Shown: one piece after another, positions 1 to 12,115 of the stretch
How positions within the stretch are numbered: position 1 is the first letter of the stretch
How the letters are laid out: each line of letters starts with the position of its first letter
Origin: Campanula takesimana
Lineage: Eukaryota > Streptophyta > Magnoliopsida > Asterales > Campanulaceae
Length of the DNA stretch: 64,000 nucleotides
Direction of reading: 5' to 3'
Assembly (NCBI GenBank): GCA_026119855.1
Contig: JAOWBW010000360.1
Span: 186,001 to 250,000, forward strand
Translations under genes and position numbers: made by a program
The notes under the pieces: model-generated
What the model saw: only the letters and a program-made list of their open reading frames with translations
What the model was told of the DNA's origin: nothing
The model's database searches: none

Positions 1-120
1 TCTTGACTAAACCCAGAGAAGAAATTGTAAGCCACCGTCAAATTCAACAGACTTTTCAATGAACAAACCAAGTCTGGCAACTCGCCGGACAAGTTATTGT
101 GTGCCAAATTCAATACTTCA
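1..120 (-). pseudogene. Duplicated fragment of the LRR gene 3' region
   Basis: These 120 bases match 679-798 without a difference that I can see, at an offset of 678. Read on the minus strand they encode part of the last leucine-rich repeat of the gene described at 468-840. The match stops after 120, where the two copies diverge at once; on the other side it runs off the window edge, so the true size is unknown. It is a second, partial copy of the pseudogene and not a separate gene. An assembly artefact is the main alternative. Confidence 0.85.
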
Positions 121-467
121 TAAAACTACCTCTAAAAGTGTCTCTTTGAATGTATAAGTGTCTACTTGAATAGTTATAAGTGTATTATTACAACAAGCAC
201 TTTGTAATATTAGAGCAGGCACATGATAATATTAGAAAAACAATTGAAAAAAAACACGTTTTTTCATAGTTTAGTGTAAAACGCGTTTTTCGCGATATTA
301 ACTTATACAATGTCCTATTGCCTGAACAAATTAATTAGTAGTACTACTGATTAAGCCACACCCTTAACCCACATACAGTTTGTGCTTTAACCTAAAATAC
401 TATGGTTACAAGTGTAATACCACCACACTGATATCATCTCCTAAAGCTTACAGATTTTGGCTCTAGC
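121..467. other. 3' flank of the LRR pseudogene, no gene seen
   Basis: This AT-rich stretch lies between the duplicated LRR fragment and the stop codon of the LRR pseudogene. It would hold the 3' untranslated region of that gene on the minus strand. I see no coding region, terminal inverted repeat or other recognisable element. Confidence 0.5.
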
Positions 468-840
468 TCATGTAGAGGATGAACTTGGACTACTGGTTTT
501 CTGCGACTCAAGTAAACCCCCACAAACAAGAGCCTTAATCGGAGATGGAATTCTTAGGCAACTCAACCCACTGCCGGGGATCACAGAACACTCCGGCTGT
601 GGTCTCTGCATTTGCCTCCCCGGAATACAATTCAATGCAAAATCAAACCCCACATTCCTTAAAAACAAATTCCCACATTCTTGACTAAACCCAGAGAAGA
701 AATTGTAAGCCACCGTCAAATTCAACAGACTTTTCAATGAACAAACCAAGTCTGGCAACTCGCCGGACAAGTTATTGTGTGCCAAATTCAATACTTCAAT
801 TTCCTCCAAGCATGATAATGAGTCCGGCAAATGACCCATC
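468..840 (-). pseudogene. LRR protein, 3' piece (third of three)
   Basis: This is the C-terminal piece of a plant LRR protein, probably of the secreted cell-wall type (At4g06744-like or LRX-like). About 123 codons run from the solo-LTR junction to a TGA at 468-470. They contain LxxLxLxxNNLSGELP-type repeats, then a Cys-containing tail (NCIPGRQ, PECS) and a Ser-rich end. These features fit the post-LRR cap of the family. The reading frame continues from the piece at 3537-4316 once the LTR and one duplicated target copy are discounted. The piece itself has no internal stop. The gene is dead because it is separated from its 5' parts, which carry further lesions. Confidence 0.8.
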
Positions 841-3536
841 TGTAATAACCGGATAATTTTTTTTTTTTAATTTTCGGTTTTCCTAATTTAATTAAACGAT
901 AATTAGAGTTATAAAATAATTGAAAGAAGTGGGCCAAAGAATTAGATGGGCCGAAATTTATATGAGTAAACCCAACCCAATTAAGAATCAATCAAAGTAT
1001 AAATTATTGAGCTAGTCAACTTGGGAATTCTTTATTATCATAAACTCAAAAAAAAAAAAAAGGAAAACAAACCCTAGTTCTAACCCTAGCCGCCGGCCGA
1101 TCACTAGGAGGGAGGAGAAGAAATTTTCCGGCCATTGTTTTGAAGATACAATCCGATCATTCTCAAGGTAACGCTAAATCCTACTCTCCAAAATTTGTTT
1201 CGTTGAATTTGGATTAGTAAATCATAAGTTATGCATGAATTAAGAATATAAGTATTTGGGTTTTGCATGCTAGTGATTAATGATAAATTTCAAAAGGTTA
1301 ATGAAATTGAAGTAAAGTTTATGAAAAAGACTATAGTAATCATGATACTAGTTTATTTTTAAGATTGATTTTTATAATCTTGAATTGAATTGATTTATAT
1401 TATGCAATGCTTGGGAATTGAACATATAAATCATTGAGGTTGAATTGGGTTTATCAAAAGAAGAAAAAAATATGGATTTTCCCCAAGAACACTTTCGGCC
1501 GAATGGCCTAGATCATTGAAAATTGATTTTTGTTGACTTAAACGATCCTCGTTAAGTGTATTGTAAATAATATTGATGTTTGGGAATTTAGAAAAATTTA
1601 AACTAGAAAATTGATCAAATCAATGGATTTTAGATCTTGCATGTTTCGGCCATGATGAGGAATTATGGGTGTTAATTCTTGATTAAAGATGTTAAGAATT
1701 GGGACGGAAAGTTAGTGTTTCCATTAAGTTTCTAATGGAAAGAAAAAAAAAAATCGTTAAAAGGATTGTTAACAAGTTAGAAAAGTAACTTGAGGAAATA
1801 GAATAAACACTTGGAAGACCTTGAAGGTTAAAAAGTTAACGAGAAAGGAAAAGATTAGAAGTTTCAGTTAGGTTCCTAACGGAAAAGGACTAAACTGAAA
1901 AGAATTAAAGTTAGAAGGAATAAAAAGGAAACTTTTGAAGTTAGAGGGGCCTAAGTGATTAAAAAGAGAAACTTAGGGGACCTTATGAACAGAACCAAAG
2001 TCCAAGGACCTTTCTGTAATTAAAGGAAAGTTGAAGGACTAATCTGCAATTAATCCAAAGTGGAAGGACTAAATTGCAATTGAGTTAAAGTTGAAGGACT
2101 AATCTACAATTAATCCAAAGTGGAAGGACTAAATTGTAATTGAACTAAAGTTGAAGGACTAAATTGCAATTAATCCAAAGTTGAAGGACCAATTTGCAAT
2201 TAACCCAAAGTTGAGGGACCAAATTGTAATTAACCCAAAGTTAGAGGACTTAATTGTAATTATATCAAGTTAAAGGACTGACTAGTAAATCAAAGTCAGA
2301 AACTGAAACGTAAAGAAAGAAGTAACGAAGTAAAGAAGTTAAAACGCATCTCTCAGTTAACTAAGTAGAAATAGTTAACAATGTAGAGAGTACTAAAGTA
2401 AATTACTCCGTGCCTTGTAGATTTGCACAGAGAGGAGATTGCGAGGAAAAGCAATTCAGGTAAGGGATTACGTTCCTTACAGTATTTGAACTCCTGTTTA
2501 TTGGAATTCGGTATTTCTTTCTAAAGTTAGCTATCAGTATGGCATGATAGTATTTGAATGAACTCTGCGTTATTGAACGTTCTTTGAAATAATCTATACT
2601 TAGTGATGTCCCCATCGATCTACTAAGTATCGAAGTTTGAAACTTGTATCATATACTTGTACCATGGTATGTTCTAATTTTAACTTGTAAGTTAATCGCT
2701 TACTCGTTAAGGCATCTAATTTTAACTTGTAAGTTAATCGCTTACTCGTTAAGGCATCCAATGTCCAGTTAGAAAAGACATTGACGGACAGTCCAGTTAG
2801 AAAAGACTCGTCCTTAAACTAGGGATTGCATGAGTGATCACATGCCTTCTCTCAGGAATTGTCTGATTACAAGGATGATTCTAGACCCCGAGCATATGTG
2901 TGTGGATACCATATATGTTACAACCCACACTATTGGCTGAAGAAGCTAGGTGTACAAATTGTACCTTTGGCATTGAGGTTATAATGTACGTTACCAAGGA
3001 ATTGACGGAAACTTGAATGAATCCCATTGGATTGTAGTGCCATAATCCTTTGAAAGTAAAATCTTAAAAGTAATAAGACTGTATTGTTCTGCAGTCTTGA
3101 ATCCAAAAGTAACTGAACCTATCTTTGTAAAAGTTATTCATAGTATTCGTTCTGGTCATCTCTCCTTAGTAACCGGAGAGGCCACGTATGAACTTACTGA
3201 GCATTCGTTCGCTCATCCCTTCTCTATAAATTTTGTTTTCAGGATTTAAGTAGAAGGACAAGACAAGGAAAGCAGCCGTAGAAAGACGGTGGATTGAAGA
3301 TTCTTAATTTAGTAGTTTTAAGTACGTTTATTTATTTGATGTAAGTTGAAGTACATTGAAGGTTAAGGTTGGTACCTACCAAGACATGTTTAAGTTACGC
3401 TTCCGCTATTATTTTGAATTTATGGTTAATTAAGGGGCCGTTGTGAACCCTAAATTGAAGTATTTAATATTGTTATTTATGGATATTTAATGCCATTAAA
3501 TGCTCAGATATTATAAGAAAATTTCGGGGTGTTACA
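841..3536 (+). mobile_element. Solo LTR of the Tekay-like Gypsy family
   Basis: A single LTR, starting TGTAATAACC and ending GGGGTGTTACA, lies in the opposite orientation to the related full element at 4317-23382. It has the same termini and the same internal landmarks. These include the AAACCCTAG-rich block near the 5' end, a 30-bp tandem repeat, and the conserved 3' third around 2400-3300. Flanks are CCATC and GCATC, so the target duplication is CATC or a 5-bp copy with one change. No internal region remains, as expected after recombination between two LTRs. By eye it is clearly more divergent from the two LTRs of the full element than those are from each other, so it belongs to an older insertion or another subfamily. 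Confidence 0.88.
2025..2280 (+). repeat. 30-bp tandem repeat inside the solo LTR
   Basis: About nine units of roughly 30 bp follow the pattern AAAGTTGAAGGACTAAATTG plus CAATTAATCC. The same repeat is present in the LTRs of the full element (about 5536-5705 and 22027-22225, opposite strand) with fewer units. It is therefore an original part of this LTR family with a labile unit number. Confidence 0.85.
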
Positions 3537-4316
3537 GCATCAGTGAAATGAAACTCACGTCAAATACCTGCAGGTCCGACCACAGCCCGACTCCCTGAGG
3601 AATACAGCCGGTCAATTGATTGTTTATGAACAGAATTCCCTTTAATTTGGGAATCATGTAGCCAAAATTGAACGGAATGTCTCCCGTTAACAAATTGTTA
3701 GCTAAATTAATCACGGAGGCGCGTGAATTCCCCAAATTCCGAGGGATTTCGCCGGTGAATCGATTGTTGTTGAGAAAAACGGCGTCGAGTTTTCCGTCGA
3801 AAATTTACTCCGGGATGGGACCCGAAAAGGAATTATACCGGAGGTCCAAATAAAGGAGATTTGGGATTGAGAGAACCGAAACGGGAAACGGGCCGGAAAA
3901 CTGGTTATTGCTGAGGTACAATTCAGTGAGGGCAAAAGGGTCTTTAAACGACTGGGGAATTGTGCCTGAGAATCTGTTGCTGTTGAGATGTAACAAAGAC
4001 ATGTCAGTGAGGAGTGAGAGTTCTTTGACCAGAATGCCCTTAAGATTTGCATGATTGAGATCAATGCCGGCAACTACCGGGACGGACGGGTCGCCCATTT
4101 CTAGCTGCGGATCTGCACAGAACACGCCTCTATAAGAACACACATTTGGCCCGACCCATGTAGTCAAGACACCTTTCGGGTCATCTTTGATTGCTGATTT
4201 CCATGCTTGGAGGGCAGTGTAGGAAATATTGAGATTCGAAGCAGAACCAGGTGGAATTGGGTTCTGACATTTACTCCGCCGCCGCCACCGACCCAGATAC
4301 CGCCGCCGACTCCAAC
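3537..4316 (-). pseudogene. LRR protein, middle piece (second of three)
   Basis: This piece encodes the N-terminal cap and most of the leucine-rich repeats. Reading on the minus strand from 4316, a glycine-rich stretch (GGGIWVGGGGG) continues in frame from the exon at 23383-23558. A frameshift near 4262-4275 then separates it from the next part (CQNPIPPG, then YTALQAWKSAI), which is the usual LRR N-terminal cap. Repeats such as LNSNRFSGTIP and LYLSNNQFSGPFP follow. A TAA at 3802-3804 interrupts the frame after GPIPE, and the frame then continues (GEIPRNLGNS, INLANNLLTGDIP). It ends at the solo LTR. So there are two small lesions in addition to the two insertions. Family assignment rests on the Gly-rich N-terminus, cap and repeat pattern; the exact subfamily is an inference. 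Confidence 0.85.
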
Positions 4317-6857
4317 TGTAACACCCCGAATTTTTTTACTGTATCTGAGCATTTAATGGCATTAAATAACAATAATTAATACCTCAATTTAGGGTTCACA
4401 ACTGACCCTTTATTACATCATCAATTCAAAATAAATGCGGAAGCGTAACTTAAAAACTTGTCTTGGCAGGTAAACAACCCTAGCCATCAATGTACTTTAA
4501 CTTACACCAATTAAATAAGATTCTTAAAATAACTAAATAAGAATTCTTCAATCTGCCGTTCTTCCTACGGCTGCTCTCCTTCTCTTGCCCTTCTACTTAA
4601 ATCCTGAAATAAAATTATAGAGAAGGGATGAGCGAACGAATGCTCAGTAAGTTCATACGTGGCATCTCCGATTACTAAGGAGAGACGACCAGAACAAATA
4701 CTATGAATAACTTTTACGAGGATAGGTTCAGTTACTTTTGATTCAAGACTGCAGAACAATACAGCCGTATTACTTTTAAGAATTTACTTTCAAAGGGTTA
4801 TGGCACTACAATCCAAAGGGATTCATTCAAGTTCCGTCAATTCCAAGGTAACGTACATTATAACCTCAATGCCAAAGGTACAATTTTGTACACCTAGCTT
4901 TTTCCAAGCCATTAGTGTAGGTCGTAACATATATGGTATCCACACATATATGCTCGGGGTCTAGAATTATCCTTGTAATCAGACAGTTCCTGAGAGAGGG
5001 CATGTGATCACTCATGCAATCCCTAGTTTAAGGACGAGTCTTTTCTAACTGGACTGTCCCATCAATGTCTTTTCTAACTGGAAATTGGCCACTCTGACAA
5101 GTAAGTGATTAACTTACAAGTTAGAATGAGAACATACTAAGGTACAAGTATGTGATAACAAGTTTCAATCTTCGATACTTAGTAGATCAATGAGGACATC
5201 ACTAAGTAAGGATTCTTCTAAAAGAACGTTCAATAACGCGAAGTTTATTCAAATACTATCATGCCATACTGATAGTCTAACTTGTAGAAAGAATATAGAA
5301 TTCCAATAAACAGGAGTTCAAATAACAGTAAGGAACGTAATCCCTTACCTGAATTGCTTTTCCTTGCAATCTCCTCTCTGTGCAAATCTACAAGGCACCG
5401 AGTAATTTACTTTAGTACTCTCTTATAATGTTAACTACTTCTACTTAGTTAACTGAGAGATGCGTTTTTACTTCTTTACTTCGTTACTCTTTTCCTTACG
5501 TTTAGGTTTCTGACTTGGATTTGCGAGTCAGTCCTTTAACTTTAATATAATTGTAATTAAGTCCTCTAACTTTGGTTCAATTGCAAATTGGTCCTTCAAC
5601 TTTGGGTTAATTGCAAATTGTTCCTTCAACTTTGGGTTAATTGCAAATTGGTCCTTTAACTTTGGATTAATTGCAAATTGGTCCTTTAACTTTGATTTTG
5701 TTCATAAAGGTCCCCCAAGTTTCTTTTTAACCACTTAGACCCTTCTAACTTCAAAGGTTTCCTTTTTATTTCTTCTAACTTTAACCTTTTTCAGTTTAAT
5801 CCTTTTTCGTTAGGAAACTAACTGAATTCTTTTAATCTTCCTTCTTCTCATTAACTTTCTAACTTTCAATGTCTTCCAAGTACTTATTCTATTTTCTCAA
5901 GTTAGTTTTCTAACTTTTCAACAACTTTCTTGAAGATTTTTGTTTTCTTTTCCTTATGAATCTAACGAAAATATTAACTTCTCCGTCCCAATTCTTAACA
6001 TTTTTAATCAAGAATTAACACCCAATCTCATGACCATTGCCGAATGCTATATCTTCAAAATTCGTTGATTTGGTTTATCTTTCTAGTTCTTTAAACTTTT
6101 CTAAATTCCCAAACATCAATTTTTTATACCCAACTCAATAACAAAAATCATCAAAATCAACAAATGAGTCCCTCATGGTTTTATGGCCATTTGGCCGAAC
6201 CCCATTATGGGGAGAACCCCATATTTTCTTCTTTTTGTTAAACCTAATTCAACCTCAATGATTTATTTGTTCAATCCCCAAGCATTGCATAGCATTAATC
6301 CATTCAAATCATGGTTATATAATCAAGCTTAAAAATAAACTAACATGAAGATCAACATTTTACCATAGCATTTAGATCAAATAAATCAACCTTTTAAGAT
6401 TTTGTCATTAAATCACTAGCATGCAAAACCCTAATATTTATATTCTTAAATCATGCATAGTTTAATTTCTAGTAACCCGAATTCATTGAAATAAATTTTA
6501 AAAGATGGGGTTTGACCTTACCTTGAGAATGATCGGATTAATCTTCAACGAACAAGTCGAAATCTCTCCTCCCTCCTCTCTCTGACTTTCGGCCGGCGGC
6601 TTGGGTTAGGTTTAGGGTTTTTTGTGTTTTGTTCTTTTTGATAATTAAGAAGTGAAAACCTAAAATTTCACTAAACATGGTATTTATACTCTTGGGTAAT
6701 AGTTAGTTTGGGTTGGGTCTAATTAACTAAGTTCGGGCCAACCCAATTTTTCGGCCCACTCCTTAGTTAATCTATTAATTCTAATTTTTATTTAATTAAA
6801 TTAATGTACCCAATTTAAAGTAATTAAATAAATAAATAAAAAATTGCGGTTATTACA
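4317..6857 (-). repeat. 3' LTR of the Tekay-like Gypsy element
   Basis: A 2541-bp LTR with TG...CA ends, matched by 20841-23382. It carries about six units of the 30-bp repeat (5536-5705), one fewer than the partner LTR. It also retains a 24-bp segment near 5490 that the partner lacks. A 3' LTR is expected here because the polypurine tract directly follows at 6858-6885 on the plus strand. Confidence 0.93.
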
Positions 6858-6902
6858 TTCTTACCCCCTTAAAAGAAGTTTGTCCTCAAACTTTGACCAG
6901 TC

Positions 6903-7697
6903 TTAATCCGAAAAGATGTCCGGGTACAATTCACGCATTTCACTTTCTAGCTCCCACGTCGCTTCTCTTTCTGAGTGATTGCTCCATTGCACTTTCACAT
7001 AGGGAACCGTACGTTTTCTTACGACCTCGTCTTTTCTGTCGACGATCTTGATTGGTTGTTCATCGTACGTCAAATCTGCCCGAACTCTTAACTGCTTGTA
7101 CTCTATCACATGACTCGGATCATGAATATACTTCCTTAGCATGGAGACATGGAACACATTATGTACTCCAGCTAATACCGGCGGTAACGCCAATCGATAA
7201 GCCACTTCCTCGATCCTATCGAGAATTTCGAATGGTCCCACGTATCGTGGACTTAGCTTCCCTTTAATCCCGAAACGCATAACTCCTTTCGTGGGCGATA
7301 TCTTTAGGAATACTCGATCCCCTGGCTGAAATTCCAGTTCTCGCCTTCTGTTGTCTGCATAAGATTTCTGCCTACTCTGTGCAGTCTGTAGCCACTTCCG
7401 AATCTGTTGTACCTTATCCGCCGTGACTTGTACAAGTTCCGGTCCACTTAACCTTCTCTCACCAACTTCGTCCCAACAATCCGGTGATCTACACTTCCTC
7501 CCATACAATGCTTCATATGGTGCCATCCCAATACTTGCATGGAAGCTGTTTTTGTAGGCGAATTCCACTAACGGTAAATGTTCGTCCCACGCGTTTGGCC
7601 AATCTAACGAAGTAGCCCTCAGCATGTATTCTAGTGTCTGGATAGTCCTTTCCGACTGCCCATCTATCTGTGGATGAAACGCCGTACTCATGGTCAA
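6903..7697 (-). pseudogene. Gypsy integrase C-terminal half with chromodomain
   Basis: About 264 codons of the integrase open with the catalytic-Glu segment (AFHPQIDGQSERTIQTLEYM). The GPY/F-type region follows (GPFEILDRIEEVAYRLALP), and the end is a chromodomain-like tail (VPYVKVQWSNHSEREATWE). The chromodomain targets insertion through chromatin contacts in chromoviruses and supports the Tekay/Del assignment. The ORF is separated from the upstream integrase core by a TAA at 7698-7700. It ends at 6903, about 45 bases before the 3' LTR, with the polypurine tract between. Confidence 0.9.
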
Positions 7698-8109
7698 TTA
7701 TGTTCCCAATGCTTCCTGTAGGCTGTTCCAAAATTTCGAAGTGAACCTAGCATCTCGATCAGACACGATTGTGACCGGGATTCCATGCAACCTTACAATC
7801 TCGTCAATATACAACTTGGCCAACTTTTCCAACGAATCAGTCTTCTTGATTGCCAGAAAATGTGCTGACTTCGTCAATCGATCTACTATAACCCATATGG
7901 CGTCATACTTCCCTGCCGTCTTCGGCAACCCACTTACAAAATCCATAGCAATGTTCTCCCACTTCCATTCGGGAATTGGTAATGATTGCAGTAACCCTGC
8001 TGGCTTCTGATGCTCACTCTTAACTTGTTGACACGTCAGAGATTTATGCACATACTCTGCCACATCATTCTTCATATTATTCCACCAATATGACTCCTTT
8101 AGATCCCTA
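7698..8109 (-). pseudogene. Gypsy integrase core, interrupted by Copia insertion
   Basis: This segment carries the second half of the integrase zinc finger (SLTCQQVK, with one Cys of the expected Cys pair replaced). The first two acidic catalytic residues of the DDE triad are present (AMDFVSGLP and VSDRDARF). It begins exactly at the Copia insertion point, and the CCCTA target copy is shared with 16194-16198. In frame it joins the RNase H ORF at 16194-17009. A TAA at 7698-7700 ends it. That codon could come from a Gln codon by one C-to-T change. Confidence 0.9.
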
Positions 8110-9495
8110 TGTTGGGTTTTGATGCATCATGCGCAGCGGAATTAACAGATAAAATCAAACACCCAAGAGCCCGGATACGTGCATGTTGATTAAATTAAAT
8201 ACAAGATGAAAGAAACATACTCTTGAAGATCGAATCCATGAACACGGACTTTAAGGTTTTAAGGTGCTAACGCAAACACCCTCTATCAGTATCCACACAT
8301 CGAACGGACTCAAGAACGCTTCTTGATTTGACTGCTAGATCCTTAGGCTTGAAAAACATGATTGAAGAACCATTCTTCAATCTCCCTTTGATTATTATGG
8401 TTTGATGATGAACAAAAATCAAACCCTAATAACCTTAGTATAATATGTGTTTTTCTCTCTCCAAGAAACTCTTGTTGATTTCCAAAATCAATGCCTAAGG
8501 CTTAGTTTCCGGCTGAAGAGAACACGGAATATATACTGGGAGAAACCTAATTCCATTAGGTTAAAGGATTCCTTTCCCAGAAAGAAATCTGACAAAAACT
8601 CGTCAGCGGACAAACTATCCGTACGGCTAGTCCAAACTATCCGTACGGCTGGTTTTTCCACTTCCCAGTTTTTTCTCGTTTTTCGTGCCAAGTAAGATCC
8701 GTTCTGCGTGTGTGACCCAATAGGATTATACTATGTTGGCAACGAGTCCGAAGACCTCGTAAATCATAAGCGGACTCTAGCAAGCCATTATGACTACCCA
8801 AATAGTATAACTTTGAAAGCCCAAAGTTACCTTATAGAACATATCATAATCCCTTTGTCACGCGATATTATATTGGACATAATTCATGGTCCACGTCAAC
8901 TTATGTTATCCAATGCTTTCTCGATCCCAATTAGATTGATATGAGCAAATAACATTGAACGCTTCAATTCATTTGGGTACGACCGTACACTTTTATCAAT
9001 CTCACTCATCGAGTGGCCAAGCAGATATCTCTCTTGAGAGAGGGATAAATCCCATCTTGACTTATCATTCTTCCCTACAAGAATCCGATTATGCCAATCG
9101 TAGCCTTTATAACCACCCGGTTAGGGGTAGCGTTTGAGTACGTCAAACATAATGTTCATCATGTGGAAGACTATGATAATCTCATGTCTAAGGATAAATG
9201 ATATAACTATTATGAGATTTAATTATGACATTTGACCATGACATAAATCTCATAACGGGTCTATCCAGTACTTGTTCTCCAACATGTACCCACAAGTTTA
9301 ATCCGCATCCTATGCGCTATAATCATCATATGATTATCCATCAAACTCATGCTAGCCCTTCATAAGTGCTAGTGACAATGATTATTATAATAAACATGCA
9401 AAAGATATAATAATCGGGTTTGTTATCTCTATAACAATGAAGCTATGATATAACGCATAGGCCTTTCTCAAGGGCCTAGGGCATAATATCCAACA
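8110..9495 (-). repeat. 3' LTR of Copia 1
   Basis: A 1386-bp LTR, TGTTGG...CCAACA. A TATA-like sequence (GTATATAT, minus strand) lies at 8529-8536. Upstream of it in the element's own sense are two copies of a 21-bp unit whose core is the palindrome CCGTACGG (8619-8626 and 8641-8648). Confidence 0.93.
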
Positions 9496-9546
9496 ATCTC
9501 CCACTTGCACTAGGCCCGATCAAAGTGTATCCAATACCCATTGAGC

Positions 9547-9750
9547 TTAGTTATGATCTCCATCATAATTGCAAACGAGCTTACGTAGGATAATTATCCT
9601 TGTTATTATCATAAGGTATTTTTGCATATTTTGACATCTCTCATCTTTGACGATTTCTCGAGTAAGATAGAAACGTCTGAGTATATGTTTAGATAAGATA
9701 ATAGTCACTTGATTTGTGTAATAACGATTATTGACACAATGAAGGTACAT
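9547..9750 (-). pseudogene. Copia RNase H 3' remnant
   Basis: A short open stretch with KHILRRFYLTREIV, the same motif that precedes the end of RNase H in the Copia element at 42170-42230. It lies just inside the 3' LTR, where the end of the polyprotein is expected. It is decayed and not functional. Confidence 0.7.
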
Positions 9751-11830
9751 TAAATTAGTGACACTAGAAACGATTTCTAGTTTACTAATTAGAATCTTAA
9801 TCTTAACATTTATCTAGTTGCATCTCATGCCACTAGATACTCAACCTTTTGTAGAAAAGTAATGGTCCATTTAGAACTCTTCTAACACCATTATTAGACG
9901 TAAACATGTATTTATACTGCAATATTTATCTTTGTTGGTTTATAAGAATGCATCTATGTAACTATTACAAGGTCATCTTTCATTCCATCAAAGATCAAGA
10001 ACGCATCCTTTAGTTCCTTTTAGAGAACATAAGAGTGTTTCTTAACTAGTGACTCTCACTAGGATCCGATTGGTATTATCTCATCATACTCCAAGTATAT
10101 GAGACATCCGGTCTTAGTACATTAATATGGCTTACATGATAGATCCAATTGCCGAAGCATATGGAATCCTAATCATGTATTCTTGCTCATTAGTCTTCCT
10201 GTAAGACTAAATTTTGCAAAGATTAATGCCATTTAGACTTTTGCAAGTGACCTCTCCAAGAGTCTTGCATAGTGAACCTTTCACTATATTGTCAATATTA
10301 GTACTTTGACTTTAACCAAACAACGTTTTAGACTTATGTTCATAAATCTAAATTACAATGACATAGTTAGCTTTTATCCAAGTCTTTCATTTAGAAACTC
10401 TTTCAAAATGATTTATATATCAACCATATATATATTAGACTATGAATAAAATTACGCTCCCACTAAATTTATTATAATCACAAGTCTCATCCTTGACGAA
10501 TTCAAACTCTTTGAATACTACATCAAAATGAAATTTCACTCCAAATAGTTTGCTTCAATCCATCTCATGAATTTCTGCAAGTTGCATATTTTATTAGAAT
10601 TTTATGGATCAATCAAAACTTTTAGGTTGTATCAAACACATCCTAATGTAAGTTCCTTTTAAGGAATATAGTTTTGACATCCATATGTCATATTACAGTC
10701 ATGACAATTAGAATTCTAATAACATTAAGCATGACTACGGGTGATGAAGTTTCATCATAATCGACATTATGAATTAACTTTTCTCAATTAGTCTTGCTTA
10801 ATCAATATACACTTTTAGATTTTATGACTCCAAGTCATTGATCTAAATCCGGAGCGGACTTTGCATCTTGATAGGTAATAGATCAATCATTCGCAATGAT
10901 ATCTTCCCTATTACTTTCTATTATGAGAAATCAATATTTCTTGTTATAGATAGTATTCTATCAGTTATGCAAATTTCTTGTGTATACTTGAACGAATTTC
11001 TACAACTCCTTGTGAAACTTTGTTCAATCTCCATCTTAGGTTCCAAGTCATTTTCGGGTCTCGAACTCTTCGAGATACATTTTACTCCCACTAGTTATTT
11101 AGAGATAAACGATTTATCTAGAAAGTGCTATTTAGAGTGACAAACGATTTGTACTCTAAAGGGTGTAAAATTAATATCATTAAGATATCCCACAAAATAT
11201 ATTTATTAGATTTAGGTTTGATTTTGTCCAAGACAAAACTTTTCTCAAAAGTATCATATCACAAATCTTTATGAAAGACAAACCAAGTTTTCTTTCATTC
11301 CATATCTTATATGGTATAACGAACCTACTTAGACGAATCTCAATTTAGTGTAATCGCAGCTGTTTCCAGCACTAAATCCAGAAGGATAATTAAAGATCAG
11401 TTTGACTTATTATGAGACGAAAAACTATGTTTTACAGACAATCTGTAAACTTCTGGAACATCATCCGTACGGCTGCTGTTTCCAGATTCTGTTTTTCTTA
11501 AATTGCAGACTTTCTGCAGAATTCTCATCGAGTCCAAGGCTCAAATATTCATTACTTTGATCTAATCAGAGTACATCAATACTTTTGCCATGAGGTGTTG
11601 AAATCCTTTTTAAGCATTGTTACTTTAATAAACTACATACATCAAAATGTATAAGTTCAAAAGAGTACTTCCTCTTACTACTATTAGTAAAAGATATCTT
11701 GATCAATTTCTAAGATTCACATCTATCACATGTTTCGAAATCATATGAATTTAAAAGTCCGTCCCATGGAATTTTAGATATGTGTTTCTTATCATTTGAT
11801 ATAGACATTAATGCTTTAAGAATGTAACGA

Positions 11831-12115
11831 TTACATCCTTATATTCATATTTCCATTATTTACGTTATGCTCATTATTTTGTTCTTCCAAGATAAGGATA
11901 TTAAATCCCATTATATGATTAGCAATACAATAAGGCAAATCATATTTAATGGAACACTTTCTTATTCGAAATAAGAAATATCCATAATCTTCTAATGAAG
12001 AAACCAAAATAATATTTCTACTTAAAATAAGAACATAGCACCATTTGTTAAAAACAAATATAAACTTATTAGATAAAGACACTTCGCAAGTTCCTATGAC
12101 TAATGTTGCAACCAT
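11831..12115 (-). pseudogene. Copia GAG-pre-integrase remnant
   Basis: A 94-codon open stretch aligns by eye with the region after the protease in the Copia element at 35437-43863 (residue pattern VGTxEVxL, then LSRNIIxxSxL, then YGIAN-like). It has no start or catalytic context of its own and is a relic of the Copia 1 polyprotein. Confidence 0.7.

Noticed and set aside
4164..4352. Gly-rich frame crossing the LTR boundary as a separate gene
   Set aside because: It is the LRR protein's Gly-rich segment running into the Gypsy LTR, and the frameshift makes it look independent.
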